The notes: generated from the sequence alone by a model not told the origin. Numbered from the stretch's first letter, positions 21,404 to 33,267 are shown. The stretch: 64,000 nucleotides of DNA from Ewingella americana (GCF_006438725.1 NZ_RCZD01000004.1:342299-406298); one strand, 5' to 3'. Numbers and translations: made by a program.

Positions 21404-22645
21404 TTAGATTTTACGGAACACCAGTGATCCATTGGTGCCACCGAAGCCAAACGAGTTACACAACGTGTATTCCATATTTTTGACCTGACGGGCTTCGTGC
21501 GCGACGAAATCCAGATCACAACCCTCGTCAGGGTTATCAAGATTGATGGTGGGTGGTACAGCCTGATCGCGAAGCGCGAGCAAGGTAAAGATTGACTCCA
21601 CTGCACCCGCTGCGCCCAGCAGATGACCGGTCATAGACTTCGTCGAGCTAACCAGTACACGGTGCGCATCTGCACCAAATACCGATTTAACGGCCTGAGT
21701 TTCTGCTTTGTCGCCGGCCGCCGTCGAGGTGCCATGTGCATTGATATAACCAATTTTGGCCGCCGAAATCCCCGCATCACGCAGAGCATTTTCCATCGCC
21801 AGCGCTGCACCTGCGCCGTCTTCAGGAGGTGACGTCATATGGAAAGCATCACTGCTCATACCAAAACCGACAATTTCAGCATAAATTTTAGCACCGCGTT
21901 TTTTCGCGTGCTCATACTCTTCCAGCACCATGATACCTGCGCCGTCGCCCAGCACGAAACCATCTCGATCTTTATCCCACGGGCGGCTCGCGGCCTGAGG
22001 GTTATCATTGCGGGTAGACAATGCACGTGCTGCGCCAAAGCCACCAACCCCCAGAGGGGTACTGGCCTTCTCAGCACCACCGGCCAGCATAACATCGGCA
22101 TCATCATAAGCGATGATGCGAGCCGCATGACCAATATTATGAACACCTGAAGTACAGGCTGTGGCAATAGAAATGCTCGGTCCACGTAAACCAAACATGA
22201 TGCTCAGATGACCGGCAATCATATTGACGATAGTGGAGGGAACAAAAAATGGGCTGATCTTGCGTGGTCCGCCGTTAACCAGTGAGGTATGGTTTTCTTC
22301 AATCAGACCAAGGCCGCCGATACCTGAACCAATGGCTGCACCAAAGCGCGGGGCGTTCTCGGCAGTGACTTCAAGCCCGGAGTCCTGCATGGCCTGAATA
22401 CCGGCGGAAATACCGTATTGAATGAAGTAATCCATCTTGCGCGCATCTTTACGCGAGATGTAATCTTCACAATTAAAATCTTTTACTAAGCCAGCAAAAC
22501 GCGTTGCATAGGCACTAGTATCAAAATGATCGATTAGGCTAATGCCACTCTGACCGGCAAGAAGAGCGCTCCATGTGGACTCTACAGTATTGCCGACAGG
22601 AGACAGCATGCCAAGTCCAGTCACTACAACTCGACGCTTAGACAC
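21404..22645 (-). CDS. fabF: Beta-ketoacyl-ACP synthase II
   Basis: Elongating condensing enzyme of fatty-acid synthesis, needed for temperature control of unsaturated chains in E. coli. The catalytic Cys lies in ATACTSG, and the two His in NAHGTST and [12 protein letters not shown]. The GTG at 22645 gives (M)SKRRVVVTG and the family length of 413 residues, with GGAGGA eight bases upstream. The frame opens at 22687 but without a ribosome site. Confidence 0.98.
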   Translation of the reverse strand: MSKRRVVVTGLGMLSPVGNTVESTWSALLAGQSGISLIDHFDTSAYATRFAGLVKDFNCEDYISRKDARKMDYFIQYGISAGIQAMQDSGLEVTAENAPRFGAAIGSGIGGLGLIEENHTSLVNGGPRKISPFFVPSTIVNMIAGHLSIMFGLRGPSISIATACTSGVHNIGHAARIIAYDDADVMLAGGAEKASTPLGVGGFGAARALSTRNDNPQAASRPWDKDRDGFVLGDGAGIMVLEEYEHAKKRGAKIYAEIVGFGMSSDAFHMTSPPEDGAGAALAMENALRDAGISAAKIGYINAHGTSTAAGDKAETQAVKSVFGADAHRVLVSSTKSMTGHLLGAAGAVESIFTLLALRDQAVPPTINLDNPDEGCDLDFVAHEARQVKNMEYTLCNSFGFGGTNGSLVFRKI

Positions 22646-22682
22646 GTGTGTCCTCCAGGGAGGGAGAAAAGTGATACGGTGG

Positions 22683-22718
22683 GACAAAAAAAACTTAGGC
22701 GGTCGAGTGACCGCCTAA
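22683..22718 (-). terminator. Strong terminator after acpP
   Basis: Perfect 10-bp stem TTAGGCGGTC/GACCGCCTAA around a four-base loop. On the minus strand it is followed by eight T residues. It sits between acpP and fabF and would make most acpP transcripts short. Confidence 0.92.
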
Positions 22719-22743
22719 CTATCTAAACTAAAAGCAAATTAGC

Positions 22744-22980
22744 TTACTGCTGGCTAGCGTTGATAAAATCAATAGCTGCCTGAACAGTAGTGATCTTTTC
22801 AGCTTCTTCGTCAGGGATCTCGGTATCAAACTCTTCTTCCAGAGCCATAACCAGCTCAACGGTGTCGAGAGAATCAGCGCCAAGGTCGTCTACGAAAGAC
22901 GCAGCATTAACTACTTCTTCCTGTTTAACACCCAGCTGTTCAACAATGATTTTCTTAACGCGTTCTTCGATAGTGCTCAT
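22744..22980 (-). CDS. acpP: Acyl carrier protein
   Basis: Small acidic carrier of growing acyl chains. The phosphopantetheine attachment Ser37 lies in [10 protein letters not shown]. The 78-residue length is standard. It sits between fabG and fabF with a strong terminator just downstream, in keeping with high separate expression. Confidence 0.99.
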   Translation of the reverse strand: MSTIEERVKKIIVEQLGVKQEEVVNAASFVDDLGADSLDTVELVMALEEEFDTEIPDEEAEKITTVQAAIDFINASQQ

Positions 22981-23090
22981 ACTCTTAAATTTCCTATCAA
23001 AACTCGCTTTCGCGATGGTTTTCGTAGTGTATAAAATGTTGGAAAAGATGCAACTAAATCCCGGCTGGTCAAACCACGAATTTGCTCTAT

Positions 23091-23110
23091 TTTGCGGTTT
23101 TTACCGCAAA
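23091..23110. repeat. Short hairpin between fabG and acpP
   Basis: Perfect 8-bp inverted repeat TTTGCGGT/ACCGCAAA with a TTTT loop in the fabG-acpP gap. On the minus strand it could weakly attenuate fabG read-through or mark a processing site; no function is proven. Confidence 0.5.
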
Positions 23111-23133
23111 TAACGCAAATAGTTTCGTAATTT

Positions 23134-23868
23134 TTAAATCATGTACATGCCACCATTGACATGTAATGTTTCGCCAGTGATGTAGCTGGCCTCGTCAGAG
23201 GCTAAAAAAGCAACTGCGCTGGCAATCTCTTTTGCATCACCCAACCGGTTGGCTGGAACTGATGACAAAATGCCTGCGCGTTGATCATCTGTCAACGCCC
23301 TTGTCATGTCCGTCTCAATAAAGCCGGGAGCAACGACGTTGACAGTAATGCCGCGTGAAGCAATTTCACGCGCCAAAGACTTGCTAAAACCAATCAAGCC
23401 AGCTTTAGCCGCCGCGTAGTTCGCCTGCCCTGCGTTACCCATAGTTCCAACAACAGAACCAATAGTAATGATCCGGCCAAACCGCTTTTTCATCATAGCC
23501 CGCATTACTGCTTTTGACAGCCGAAACACAGAAGTCAAATTCGTATCCAGAATATCCTGCCACTCGTCATCCTTCATACGCATGAGAAGGTTATCACGTG
23601 TGATGCCGGCATTATTAACTAAAATGTCAATTTCGCCAAATTCAGCTCGAATCGTAGCCAATACCTGCTCAATCGATGCAGAATCAACCACATTGAGGGC
23701 AATCCCTTTACCCTTTTCGCCTAAATACTCACTGATTGCTTCAGCGCCTTTCTCGCTGGTCGCGGTGCCAATCACTGTTGCACCACCGGCCACTAATTTT
23801 TCTGCGATAGCACGGCCAATACCACGGCTTGCGCCGGTGACCAGGGCAATTTTACCTTCGAAGCTCAT
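23134..23868 (-). CDS. fabG: 3-oxoacyl-ACP reductase FabG
   Basis: NADPH-dependent short-chain dehydrogenase that reduces 3-oxoacyl-ACP. The cofactor motif GASRGIG begins near residue 12, NNAG near 86, and the Ser-Tyr-Lys triad lies in GSVVGTMGNAGQANYAAAK. It has the standard 244 residues. It follows fabD by 12 bases. Confidence 0.98.
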   Translation of the reverse strand: MSFEGKIALVTGASRGIGRAIAEKLVAGGATVIGTATSEKGAEAISEYLGEKGKGIALNVVDSASIEQVLATIRAEFGEIDILVNNAGITRDNLLMRMKDDEWQDILDTNLTSVFRLSKAVMRAMMKKRFGRIITIGSVVGTMGNAGQANYAAAKAGLIGFSKSLAREIASRGITVNVVAPGFIETDMTRALTDDQRAGILSSVPANRLGDAKEIASAVAFLASDEASYITGETLHVNGGMYMI

Positions 23869-23880
23869 ACCTACCCCTTT

Positions 23881-24810
23881 TTATTGTCCAATCGCCGCTG
23901 ACAGGCTGACAGAGTCGTTCACTGCCGCCGCAGTCAGGGTGTCAACAATACGTTTGGTCAGGCCGGTCAATACCTTACCCGGGCCAACCTCGACTAAGTG
24001 CTCAACGCCCTGCGCCGCCATGAATTCTACTGACTCAGTCCAGCGGACGGGATTGTAGAGTTGGCGAACCAGTGCGCTGCGAATAGCTTGCGGAGATGTT
24101 TCTACCTTGACATCCACGTTATTCACGACCGGATATTGAGGCGCACTGAAAGTCACATTTTCGAGTGCTACGGCCATTTTGTCAGCAGCCGGCTTCATCA
24201 AAGCACAGTGAGAAGGCACGCTGACAGGCAGCGGCAACGCACGTTTTGCACCAGCGGCTTTACAAGCAGCACCAGCACGTTCAACAGCTTCTTTGTTCCC
24301 CGCAATCACAACCTGTCCCGGCGAATTAAAGTTCACCGGAGAGACAACCTGTCCTTGCGCGGACTCTTCGCACGCTTTAGCAATAGCATCGTTATCGAGG
24401 CCGATAATTGCCGACATTGCGCCAGTACCCTCGGGCACAGCTTCCTGCATCAGTTTGCCACGTAATTCAACCAGCGAAATGGCCTGTTTGAAATCCAGCA
24501 CGCCAGCACACACCAAAGCAGAATATTCACCCAGGCTATGTCCTGCCATAAATACCGGGTCAGTGCCTTTCTGTTGCTGCCAGACCCGCCAGATAGCCAC
24601 GGAAGCAGCCAGCAAAGCAGGCTGAGTCTGCCAAGTTTTGTTCAACTCTTCAGCCGGCCCCTGTTGTACCAACTGCCATAAATCATAACCTAGTGCAGAA
24701 GAAGCCTCAGCAAAAGTTTCTTCGACAATCGGGTAGGTTGCGGCTAAGTCAGCCAGCATTCCCAGAGCCTGTGAGCCCTGGCCAGGAAAAACAACTGCTA
24801 TTTTTGTCAT
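23881..24810 (-). CDS. fabD: Malonyl-CoA:ACP transacylase
   Basis: Loads malonyl groups onto ACP. The nucleophile Ser92 is in GHSLGEY and the partner His lies in PSHCALM. I chose the ATG at 24810 (MTKIAVVFPGQGSQ): it gives 309 residues, the E. coli length, and AGGATAA lies at correct spacing. The ATG two codons earlier is too close to that site. Confidence 0.97.
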   Translation of the reverse strand: MTKIAVVFPGQGSQALGMLADLAATYPIVEETFAEASSALGYDLWQLVQQGPAEELNKTWQTQPALLAASVAIWRVWQQQKGTDPVFMAGHSLGEYSALVCAGVLDFKQAISLVELRGKLMQEAVPEGTGAMSAIIGLDNDAIAKACEESAQGQVVSPVNFNSPGQVVIAGNKEAVERAGAACKAAGAKRALPLPVSVPSHCALMKPAADKMAVALENVTFSAPQYPVVNNVDVKVETSPQAIRSALVRQLYNPVRWTESVEFMAAQGVEHLVEVGPGKVLTGLTKRIVDTLTAAAVNDSVSLSAAIGQ

Positions 24811-24828
24811 TTTCATTATCCTGTTAAA

Positions 24829-25782
24829 TCAAAAACGTATCAGCGCCGAGCCCCAGGTAAAGCCACCGCCAAATGCTTCAAGCAATACCAATTGCCCGCG
24901 TTGGATTCGTCCATCACGGACTGCTTCATCAAAAGCTGCAGGCACAGATGCCGCAGACGTATTGCCATGACGATCCAGCGTAATAACAACTTTATCCATC
25001 CCCATACCCAGCTTTTTAGCCGTAGCACTGATGATCCGCAGGTTCGCCTGATGCGGAACCAGCCAGTCGAGTTCGGAGCGGTCGAGGTTATTTGCTGTCA
25101 GAGTTTCATCGACAATGTGAGCCAGTTCAGTCACGGCCACTTTGAAGACTTCGTTACCAGCCATTGTCACGTAAGCGGGTTTTTCCGGCTCAGACTGACT
25201 TGGATACGGTAACGTCAGCAAATTGCCATAATGGCCGTCTGCGTGCATGTGCGTAGAAATAATGCCAGGCTCTTCGGATGCGCCCAGCAATACAGCACCT
25301 GCGCCATCGCCAAACAAAATCACGGTGCCACGATCTTGAGGATCGAGTTTACGCGACAACACATCGGAACCGATCACCAGCGCATGTTTCACTGCGCCGT
25401 TTTTAATGTATTGATCGGCCACGCTTAGCGCATAGGTAAAACCGGCACAAGCGGCAGCCAGATCAAAGGCGGCACAATCTTTGATACCCAGCATATTCTG
25501 CAATTGACAGGCAGAACTAGGGAACGCGTGGGAAGATGAGGTCGTTGCAACAATGATTAAACCCACATCGCTTGCGCTGACGCCGGCCATTTCAAGCGCT
25601 TTTTCAGCTGCATGCAGGCCCATAGTGGCCACAGTCTCATCTGGCGCAGCGATACGACGTTCACGAATACCTGTGCGGGTGACGATCCACTCGTCGGAGG
25701 TATCCACCATTTTTTCTAAGTCGGCATTAGTCCGAACTTGCACGGGCAAATAGCTCCCCGTACCGAGAATTTTTGTATACAT
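24829..25782 (-). CDS. fabH: Beta-ketoacyl-ACP synthase III
   Basis: Starts fatty-acid synthesis by condensing acetyl-CoA with malonyl-ACP. The catalytic Cys112 is in AAACAGFTY, His in PHQANLRI and Asn in GNTSAASVP. It is 317 residues long. It follows plsX after six bases. Confidence 0.98.
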   Translation of the reverse strand: MYTKILGTGSYLPVQVRTNADLEKMVDTSDEWIVTRTGIRERRIAAPDETVATMGLHAAEKALEMAGVSASDVGLIIVATTSSSHAFPSSACQLQNMLGIKDCAAFDLAAACAGFTYALSVADQYIKNGAVKHALVIGSDVLSRKLDPQDRGTVILFGDGAGAVLLGASEEPGIISTHMHADGHYGNLLTLPYPSQSEPEKPAYVTMAGNEVFKVAVTELAHIVDETLTANNLDRSELDWLVPHQANLRIISATAKKLGMGMDKVVITLDRHGNTSAASVPAAFDEAVRDGRIQRGQLVLLEAFGGGFTWGSALIRF

Positions 25783-25788
25783 GTACGA

Positions 25789-26823
25789 TCAGTCACTCTT
25801 GGGTAATACAGCCTTAAGGCGCGCGGCTATCCTGGTAGGAACTTGCCGCTGCACCGCCTGCACAGCCTGTTCGATAGCAACGGCAAACGCGCGCTGGTTT
25901 GCCCCGCCGTGGCTTTTAATAACGATGCCCCGTAATCCTAACAAACATGCGCCATTATACTGGTCTGGATTCAGATGGCCGAAGCGCTTTGCTAACTTCT
26001 TCTGCAAAATACGACCTAACCATTTCAGCCACCAGGCCTTCTTGCCACCCTCCCCAGAGGATTTTAACAGTGACAAAAACATCCTTATTACACCTTCCAT
26101 GGTTTTAAGGGTGACATTACCAACGAAACCGTCACACACCATGACATCAGTCTTACCGGTTAACAGGTCATTGCCTTCAAGATAACCGATATAGTTGATT
26201 GCGGGTGTATTTTTTAGAATAACCGCCGCACCCCGGATGTTATCCAACCCTTTTGACTCTTCCTCACCAATGTTCAGTAAGGCTACGCGTGGGTTCGAAA
26301 TACCGATGACCTCTTCAGCCATTACCGAGCCCATCACGGCAAATTGGACCAGCATTGTGCTGTCACACTCAACGTTCGCCCCCAGATCAAGCACCACCGT
26401 TTTACTGCGCTGTTGATTCGGTAAAACCGTCATCAACGCCGGGCGCTCTATACCTTCGAGAGGTTTTACTATCATTTTCGCCAAACCCATCAACGCACCG
26501 GTATTACCGGCGCTGACACAGGCCTCAGCGTCTCCACTTTTGATAAGTTCCAACGCCACACGCATTGAACTGCCCTTACTGGCACGAATAGCTTGAGATG
26601 CACGAGCGTCACTGGCTATAACTGATTCAGCAGGAATAATCCGAATTCTTTCCATTTGGGAAGCATCGGCTTTTACGAGAAATGGCGTGATTGCGTCGGG
26701 ATCACCGACCAGAAGAAGATTGAGTTCAGAATTAGAGGTCAGTGCCTGCAATGAAGCAGGCACTGTGACGGAAGGACCGAAGTCCCCGCCCATTACATCT
26801 AACGCAAGGGTTAGACGAGTCAA
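25789..26823 (-). CDS. plsX: Phosphate acyltransferase PlsX
   Basis: Makes acyl-phosphate from acyl-ACP for phospholipid synthesis. The N-terminal [12 protein letters not shown] and the [12 protein letters not shown] stretch mark the family. At 344 residues it is near normal. It lies downstream of rpmF, as in most Gammaproteobacteria. Confidence 0.97.
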   Translation of the reverse strand: MTRLTLALDVMGGDFGPSVTVPASLQALTSNSELNLLLVGDPDAITPFLVKADASQMERIRIIPAESVIASDARASQAIRASKGSSMRVALELIKSGDAEACVSAGNTGALMGLAKMIVKPLEGIERPALMTVLPNQQRSKTVVLDLGANVECDSTMLVQFAVMGSVMAEEVIGISNPRVALLNIGEEESKGLDNIRGAAVILKNTPAINYIGYLEGNDLLTGKTDVMVCDGFVGNVTLKTMEGVIRMFLSLLKSSGEGGKKAWWLKWLGRILQKKLAKRFGHLNPDQYNGACLLGLRGIVIKSHGGANQRAFAVAIEQAVQAVQRQVPTRIAARLKAVLPKSD

Positions 26824-26884
26824 GGAATCGCCTTGCTAGTACTTATCACCATGATTGATCACGCAAATAAGTAGCAAGCAAATC

Positions 26885-27064
<180 letters not shown>

Positions 27065-27589
27065 TTAAGTACTTTTCTTTAAACTCGCTAATACGGCAAA
27101 TGGATTTGGTTTCTCCACCTCTGCAGGCAGTTTACCAAACACCATGTCCGCGTCGGACACTTCACAGTGTTCAGATTCATGTACCGGAACGACAGGTAAT
27201 GAAAGAATGATTTCATCTTCAATCATCGCCAGCAGATCAACTTCGCCAAACTCATCGACTTCAATCGGCTCGTACGCTTCCGGTAATGCCTCAGCCTGCT
27301 CATCATTGCGGACAGGACTAAAACAATACGTTGCGTGAACCTGGTGTTCAAACGTCTTACCACATCTCTGACATTCCAGAGTTACGGTAACGTCAGACTG
27401 GCCATTAATGACCGCCAGACGCAGATTGTCGATATCAAACGACAACGAGGTTTGGACATCAGAATCAACACTAACCACTGATGCTGCTAACCGTGTTACC
27501 TGTTCAGGCACATAGACACCGGAGTAATCTAAACGCTTTTGGGCTGTACGAACCGCATCAACGGCCAAGGGTAATTTTACTTTTTGCAT
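27065..27589 (-). CDS. yceD: YceD, 23S rRNA accumulation protein (DUF177)
   Basis: 174-residue DUF177 protein that is co-transcribed with rpmF and affects 23S rRNA accumulation in E. coli and plants. A Cys pair lies in [10 protein letters not shown], and the acidic stretch [19 protein letters not shown] is typical. It is the first gene of the long minus-strand operon and diverges from yceF. Confidence 0.95.
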   Translation of the reverse strand: MQKVKLPLAVDAVRTAQKRLDYSGVYVPEQVTRLAASVVSVDSDVQTSLSFDIDNLRLAVINGQSDVTVTLECQRCGKTFEHQVHATYCFSPVRNDEQAEALPEAYEPIEVDEFGEVDLLAMIEDEIILSLPVVPVHESEHCEVSDADMVFGKLPAEVEKPNPFAVLASLKKST

Positions 27590-27730
27590 AGGGCGCGCAT
27601 ATTAACTTTGTAACGACGTAGAGTCAAAGAAAAAGGCCTTAAAACCGCACCTTTCACCAATATTCGCTTCCACAGCGGCAGACAGTTTAAAATGAGCGAT
27701 TCAATAACGCTATGCTTTGTGGAAAAAATT

Positions 27731-28327
27731 ATGAATCTCCCGCCTAAAAAGCTGTTGCTGGCCTCCACATCCCCCTACCGCAGGGCGCTGCTGGAAAAAA
27801 CAATGCTGAGTTTCGCTTGTGCAGCGCCAGATATTGACGAATCACCACTCCCCGGTGAATTACCGGCGGAGCTGGTACAAAGACTGGCAGAAGCGAAAGC
27901 ACGCGCATTAGTTCTTTCACATCCAGGCCATTACATTATTGGCTCGGATCAGGTTTGCGCGATTAACGGGCAAATAACCGGCAAGCCTCATACTTTTGAT
28001 AACGCATTGATACAATTACAAGCTGCCAGCGGACAGACCGTCACTTTTTATACCGGCTTATCGCTGGTTGACAGTGATACCGGAGAGACACAGACACTTT
28101 GCGAAACGTTTGACGTGACTTTCCGTCACCTGACGGGGGCGGAAATTCGGGGCTATTTACAGACAGAGCAGCCCTACGACTGTGCAGGAAGCTTTAAATG
28201 TGAAGGTCTGGGCATCAGCCTCTTTGAACGTCTCAACGGCAGAGACCCAAATACCTTAATTGGCTTACCGATTATTGCCTTGCTGGATTGCTTACGGGCC
28301 AAGGGAATTAATCCTCTGCTGAGCTAA
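27731..28327 (+). CDS. yceF: Maf-like nucleotide pyrophosphatase YceF
   Basis: Hydrolyses modified nucleoside triphosphates; E. coli YceF acts on 7-methyl-GTP. The Maf signature [15 protein letters not shown] is at residues 8-22 and the catalytic Asp lies in IIGSDQV. From the ATG at 27731 it has 198 residues. An in-frame ATG at 27692 has no family match upstream of the chosen start. Confidence 0.95.
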   Translation: MNLPPKKLLLASTSPYRRALLEKTMLSFACAAPDIDESPLPGELPAELVQRLAEAKARALVLSHPGHYIIGSDQVCAINGQITGKPHTFDNALIQLQAASGQTVTFYTGLSLVDSDTGETQTLCETFDVTFRHLTGAEIRGYLQTEQPYDCAGSFKCEGLGISLFERLNGRDPNTLIGLPIIALLDCLRAKGINPLLS

Positions 28328-28338
28328 GTGATACGTTA

Positions 28339-28374
28339 ATAATGAATAAAGCGCCTTTCAGCGCTTCATTCATT
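28339..28374. terminator. Bidirectional hairpin between yceF and rluC
   Basis: Inverted repeat of AATGAATAAAGCGC with GCGCTTCATTCATT around CTTTCA, with a small bulge. It lies between convergent genes and probably ends both. Confidence 0.65.
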
Positions 28375-28397
28375 ATTGCATTGCGTGTTTTGCAGAC

Positions 28398-29360
28398 TCA
28401 GGACTTCGCCGGTTTCAGTCGGAGCTTCTTCAGGCAATTACGTAGTTTCAGGTCCAGCGGCGCTTCAATACGCATAGTCTCACCTGTACCTGGATGTTCA
28501 AAGCGTAAAGCCGCAGCATGCAGGAACAGACGATTCAGCCCCGTGCCCGCGAGTTGCCCGTCAAATTCGCGATCGCCATAGCGGTCATCAAAAGCGATTG
28601 GATGTCCCGCATATTGCGCATGGACACGAATCTGATGCGTTCTTCCTGTGACCGGGCTAGCTTTAATTAACGTCGCAAATTCATAACGTTCTTCAATTTT
28701 GAAGCGTGTTTCAGAGGGTTTACCCTCGGCATTCACACGAACAATACGCTCACCGCTTTGCAGAATGTTTTTCAGCAAAGGGGCCTGGACGACTTTGCAA
28801 TGCGATTGCCACTCACCACGCACTAGCGCCAGGTAATCTTTCTGCATGCCTTTCATACGCAGTTGCTCATGCAAAGAACGTAATGCCGAACGCTTTTTGG
28901 CCACAAGCAATACGCCGGAAGTATCACGGTCCAGACGATGCACAAGTTCCAGGAAACGGGCCTCAGGACGAAGAGCACGTAGCCCTTCAATCACGCCAAA
29001 ACTCAGGCCACTTCCACCGTGTACCGCAGTGCCGGAAGGTTTATTCAGGATCAGTAAATGATCATCTTCGTATAAAATACAATCCGTCAGCGCCGCAACT
29101 TTATCGAGTTTAGCGGAGACAGGAATTTCATCACGTTCGGCTACACGCACCGGAGGAACACGCACAACATCCCCCGCCAATAATTTATATTCTGGCTTGA
29201 TACGCTTTTTGTTAACGCGAACTTCACCCTTTCGCACAATGCGATAAATCATGCTTTTTGGCACGCCTTTAAGGGTTTTGAGCAGGAAGTTATCAATGCG
29301 TTGCCCGGCTTCGTCTTCAGAAATGGGGATTAGTTGTACAGATGGATTCTCAGTTTTCAT
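28398..29360 (-). CDS. rluC: 23S rRNA pseudouridine synthase RluC
   Basis: Makes pseudouridine at 23S rRNA positions 955, 2504 and 2580 in E. coli. An S4 RNA-binding domain covers about 19-75, and the catalytic Asp144 is in HRLDRDTSG. It is 320 residues long. It diverges from rne across about 590 bases. Confidence 0.97.
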   Translation of the reverse strand: MKTENPSVQLIPISEDEAGQRIDNFLLKTLKGVPKSMIYRIVRKGEVRVNKKRIKPEYKLLAGDVVRVPPVRVAERDEIPVSAKLDKVAALTDCILYEDDHLLILNKPSGTAVHGGSGLSFGVIEGLRALRPEARFLELVHRLDRDTSGVLLVAKKRSALRSLHEQLRMKGMQKDYLALVRGEWQSHCKVVQAPLLKNILQSGERIVRVNAEGKPSETRFKIEERYEFATLIKASPVTGRTHQIRVHAQYAGHPIAFDDRYGDREFDGQLAGTGLNRLFLHAAALRFEHPGTGETMRIEAPLDLKLRNCLKKLRLKPAKS

Positions 29361-29592
29361 GGCTCGCGATTCTAAATATCCGGCACGTTCCGCGCCACAG
29401 TTTTTTTATGTGCTTAACTTGTAGCTTACCAGTAACCGACAAGGAAAACCTGAACGACTGTATATAGTGGGGTGGATTATCAATGCGGCACATCTCGCAT
29501 AAGTATAAGAATCTTTACTGCAAGCGGTAAAGTCACCTTGCTATCACGGTGCATGCAATGGAATAATGAAGTTACTTTCTGCGTTGTTTCTC
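29361..29592. other. rluC-rne divergent promoter region
   Basis: Non-coding, AT-rich. It should contain the rluC promoter and the start of rne transcription. I could not place either promoter with confidence. Confidence 0.5.
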
Positions 29593-29953
29593 TTAAGTTA
29601 GGGAAAACGCAGGAATTATAGATTTGCCTGATCACACAAAAACGCAGCAATGGCGTAAGACGTAATGTGAAATCAAGCAATTAGCGGGCTGCGGGTTGCA
29701 GCTTGGCCGGCAAATGGAATCAGATCTGTTAACCTAAATTCAGAGGCTATTCCCCTAATAAAAGTACTGCTTTCATAACGCTGGTGTTCTTCAAACGGCA
29801 AAAGCAGACTTACCGAAATAATGCGCCCCTATGCAAGCGACAACCGTGAGGTTGACGACTTTGCGAGAAGACTCGGGGCCAACGGTTTACCCGGTCATGA
29901 GGTTATTTTGCCCGCAACTCTGTCAATAATGGAAAAATAACGAGTAAGTTAAG
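29593..29953 (+). promoter_or_regulatory. rne: RNase E mRNA leader (rne5-like autoregulatory element)
   Basis: A long untranslated leader precedes rne. In E. coli the 361-base leader folds into hairpins that RNase E senses to control its own mRNA. A GNRA-type hairpin CAACC-GTGA-GGTTG lies at 29841-29854, followed by GACGACTTTGCGAG, which I recall as part of the conserved core. The left limit is set by E. coli length and is approximate. Confidence 0.65.
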
Positions 29954-32900
29954 ATGAAAAGAATGTTGATTAACGCGACTCAGCAAGAAGAGTTGCGCGT
30001 TGCCCTTGTAGATGGACAGCGTCTGTATGATTTGGATATTGAAAGTCCGGGCCATGAGCAGAAAAAAGCTAATATTTACAAAGGGAAAATCACCCGCATA
30101 GAACCTAGCCTTGAAGCGGCATTCGTTGACTATGGCGCGGAACGACACGGTTTTCTCCCCCTCAAAGAAATTTCCCGCGAATACTTCCCTAGCAACTATT
30201 CCTCGCATGGTCGCCCTAACATCAAAGATGTTTTGCGTGAAGGCCAGGAAGTTATTGTTCAGGTTGATAAAGAAGAACGTGGTAACAAAGGTGCAGCGCT
30301 GACGACATTTATCAGTCTGGCCGGCAGCTATTTAGTGTTAATGCCGAATAATCCGCGCGCTGGGGGTATTTCCCGCCGTATTGAAGGCGATGACCGAACT
30401 GAACTGAAAGAAGCTCTGTCCTCTCTGGAATTGCCAGATGGTATGGGCCTCATCGTGCGCACTGCGGGTGTTGGTAAATCCGCCGAAGCACTGCAGTGGG
30501 ATCTGACTTTCCGTCTGAAACATTGGGACGCCATTAAGAAAGCCGCTGAAGGTCGCCCTGCCCCTTTTCTGATCCATCAGGAAAGCAACGTCATTGTCCG
30601 TGCATTCCGTGATTATCTGCGCCCTGATATCGGCGAGATCCTGATTGATAACCCGAAAGTCCTGGAGCTTGCGAAAGAACACATCGCTGCTTTGGGTCGG
30701 CCTGATTTCAGCAGCAAAATCAAACCATACATTGGTGAGATCCCGCTGTTCAGCCATTATCAGATTGAATCGCAGATTGAATCCGCTTTCCAGCGCGAAG
30801 TACGCCTTCCTTCTGGTGGTTCGATTGTCATCGACAGCACCGAAGCGCTAACCGCCATAGATATCAACTCCGCACGCGCAACCCGCGGCGGCGATATCGA
30901 AGAAACGGCCTTTAACACCAACCTGGAAGCGTCTGACGAAATCGCACGTCAGTTGCGTCTTCGTGACCTCGGCGGCCTGATTGTTATCGACTTCATTGAT
31001 ATGACGCCTGTGCGCCATCAGCGTGAAGTGGAAAACCGTCTGCGTGATGCTGTTCGTCAGGACCGTGCACGTATTCAGATTGGCCGCATCTCACGCTTTG
31101 GTTTGCTTGAAATGTCTCGTCAACGCCTCAGCCCTTCATTGGGTGAGTCGACGCATCACATCTGTCCGCGTTGTGCTGGTACTGGGACTATTCGTGATAA
31201 TGAATCCCTGTCACTGTCAATTCTGCGGTTGATCGAAGAAGAAGCGCTGAAAGAGAACACTAAGGAAGTCCACGCTATCGTTCCGGTGCCTATTGCTTCG
31301 TACCTGCTGAACGAAAAACGTGACTCTGTCAACGCCATTGAAAAACGTCTGGGTGGCGTGCGGGCAATTATCGTTCCTAACGATCAAATGCAAACACCGC
31401 ATTACTCGGTTCTGCGTGTACGCAAAGGTGAAGAATCTTCGATATTAAGCTATTTACTGCCTCAGCATCATGAAGCAGAAATGCTGCAACCTTCAGAAGA
31501 AGTGCCTAATGAGCGTAAGCGTCCTGAGCAACCCGCTCTCGCTGCCTTTGCACTGCAAGGCGAAGCGCCGCCGTCTTCTTTCGAACAACCGGATGCCGTT
31601 GAACAACCGGAACAAGCCCGTGCCGCAACTATTAATGCTCCAGTTGCCGAGAAATCTGGTTTCGTCAGTCGCCTCCTCAGTGGTTTGAAAGGCCTATTTG
31701 CTTCAGAACCTCAATCTGAAGTCAAACCGGTAGAAACACCGAAAGTTGAAGCTGAAACCACTGAAAGCGAAAATCGCCGTAACGGTGAACGCCGTAATCA
31801 ACGTCGTCAGGGCGGTGGCCGCCGTGAACGTAACGGTGAACGCGGAGAGCGCAGCGATCGTGGCAACCGCGATAACCGCAGCGAAGGTCGTGAAAACAAT
31901 CGTGACAACCGCGGTGAAAGTCGTGAAACACGCGAAAACAGCCGCGAGCCACGCGAAGATCAGCGTCGTAATCGTCGCAATCAGGAACCGGTAGCTGTTT
32001 CTGAAGTCGTTACGGAACAAGAAGTCGATACCATCACTTCCCGTGATGAGCAGCAGCAACCGCGCCGTGAACGCGGTGATCGCTCTCGTCGTCGTTCCGA
32101 TGATAAACGTAAAGGTCCGCAGGAAGAGAAAGTTCAAGAAGTCGTTGCTCAGGAAGTGGCTGTCACTGTCGCACCTGCTCCGGCTATTGAAGAAATTGAA
32201 CAGGAAGATCGCCAACCGACACAGCGTCGTCAACGTCGCTCTCTGTCTCAAAAAATCCGCTTCGAGTCTGAAGTTGACCACGAAGCAGAAGCCGCTGCAC
32301 AGCAGTTGATCACCGGCATCATGCCAACCTCCGTTGCTCCTCAGGCTCAGGAAATTGCCCCGGCAGCACCAGAGGTCGAACGTGCTACCAGCAATGATAA
32401 TGATGACAATCAAGGTGACAACGGTCGCGAAGGTGGCATGCCACGCCGCTCACGCCGCTCACCTCGTCATTTGCGTGTCAGCGGTCAGCGTCGTCGCCGT
32501 TATCGTGATGAACGTTACCCGTCGCAGTCACCAATGCCGCTGGCAGGTGCCTTTGTCTCTCCAGAAATGGCATCAGGCAAAGTGTGGATCAGCTACCCGG
32601 TAGCACAGGCAACAGATCTTCAGGAAACGGCTGCTGATAGCGCTGAAGTTCTGATAAACCAGGTCGACATTGCCCAGGAAAATACGCCTGCAGTCGCAGA
32701 AGCGGCTGACGTTGCCGTGCAAAACGTACATGCTGAAGTAGAAGTGGCACCGACCACTGAAACTAAAGCTGTCGAGTTAGCATCTGTCGATTCTGACGTG
32801 GTTAGCGCACCAGTTGAACAGCAGCAGGTACAACCTGAAGTAACGGCTGCACAGCCTGTTGCCGATGAACCTGTACTGGTTGAAGCCGTAACCGAAGAAC

Positions 32901-33250
32901 CGGTTGAAACAACTCCAGTAGTCGAAGTGAAGCCTGAAGCATTGCAACCGATTGTTGTTGAACCGGTCGCTGTGGCTACAGAAGCTCCAATTAACGTAGT
33001 TGTTCCTGCCGCTAAACCGGCACCAGTAACTATCGCTGCTGCACCCGTTGAGCTTGCTCCTCGCTTCAAGCATCATGCAACCTCTCCGATGACCAAAGCC
33101 CCGGCCCCGGTCTATGTGCAGGAACCTACTCGTCAAAGCGACTGGGTCCGCCCTGAGTTTGACTTTGAAGGTAAAGGTTCAGCCGGTGGCCATGCTGCCG
33201 TTAGCACGGCAACTGCGCCAGCAACCAAGCCGACTATGCCAACTGAGTAA
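29954..33250 (+). CDS. rne: Ribonuclease E
   Basis: Essential endoribonuclease and scaffold of the degradosome. The 1098 residues start with the catalytic half: S1 domain about 35-125, magnesium ligands Asp303 ([10 protein letters not shown]) and Asp346 (IDFIDM), and zinc-link Cys404 and Cys407 (CPRCAGTG). Near 566-581 an amphipathic helix ([16 protein letters not shown]) fits the membrane anchor. Arg/Asn-rich RNA-binding stretches follow at about 595-720 and 830-860, then a Val/Glu/Pro-rich linker. The C-terminal [19 protein letters not shown] matches the PNPase-binding site. The disordered half creates long false frames on the opposite strand. Confidence 0.98.
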   Translation: MKRMLINATQQEELRVALVDGQRLYDLDIESPGHEQKKANIYKGKITRIEPSLEAAFVDYGAERHGFLPLKEISREYFPSNYSSHGRPNIKDVLREGQEVIVQVDKEERGNKGAALTTFISLAGSYLVLMPNNPRAGGISRRIEGDDRTELKEALSSLELPDGMGLIVRTAGVGKSAEALQWDLTFRLKHWDAIKKAAEGRPAPFLIHQESNVIVRAFRDYLRPDIGEILIDNPKVLELAKEHIAALGRPDFSSKIKPYIGEIPLFSHYQIESQIESAFQREVRLPSGGSIVIDSTEALTAIDINSARATRGGDIEETAFNTNLEASDEIARQLRLRDLGGLIVIDFIDMTPVRHQREVENRLRDAVRQDRARIQIGRISRFGLLEMSRQRLSPSLGESTHHICPRCAGTGTIRDNESLSLSILRLIEEEALKENTKEVHAIVPVPIASYLLNEKRDSVNAIEKRLGGVRAIIVPNDQMQTPHYSVLRVRKGEESSILSYLLPQHHEAEMLQPSEEVPNERKRPEQPALAAFALQGEAPPSSFEQPDAVEQPEQARAATINAPVAEKSGFVSRLLSGLKGLFASEPQSEVKPVETPKVEAETTESENRRNGERRNQRRQGGGRRERNGERGERSDRGNRDNRSEGRENNRDNRGESRETRENSREPREDQRRNRRNQEPVAVSEVVTEQEVDTITSRDEQQQPRRERGDRSRRRSDDKRKGPQEEKVQEVVAQEVAVTVAPAPAIEEIEQEDRQPTQRRQRRSLSQKIRFESEVDHEAEAAAQQLITGIMPTSVAPQAQEIAPAAPEVERATSNDNDDNQGDNGREGGMPRRSRRSPRHLRVSGQRRRRYRDERYPSQSPMPLAGAFVSPEMASGKVWISYPVAQATDLQETAADSAEVLINQVDIAQENTPAVAEAADVAVQNVHAEVEVAPTTETKAVELASVDSDVVSAPVEQQQVQPEVTAAQPVADEPVLVEAVTEEPVETTPVVEVKPEALQPIVVEPVAVATEAPINVVVPAAKPAPVTIAAAPVELAPRFKHHATSPMTKAPAPVYVQEPTRQSDWVRPEFDFEGKGSAGGHAAVSTATAPATKPTMPTE

Positions 33251-33267
33251 TGTTGCATCACGTCTTT

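Noticed and set aside
31703..32413. 236-codon open frame opposite rne, rich in Phe and Thr
   Set aside because: It is the complement of the repetitive Arg/Glu-rich region of RNase E, with no ribosome site and no family resemblance.
32620..33069. 149-codon open frame opposite rne, almost all Ser, Thr, Ala, Gly
   Set aside because: It arises from the Val/Glu/Pro-rich linker codons of RNase E read backwards.
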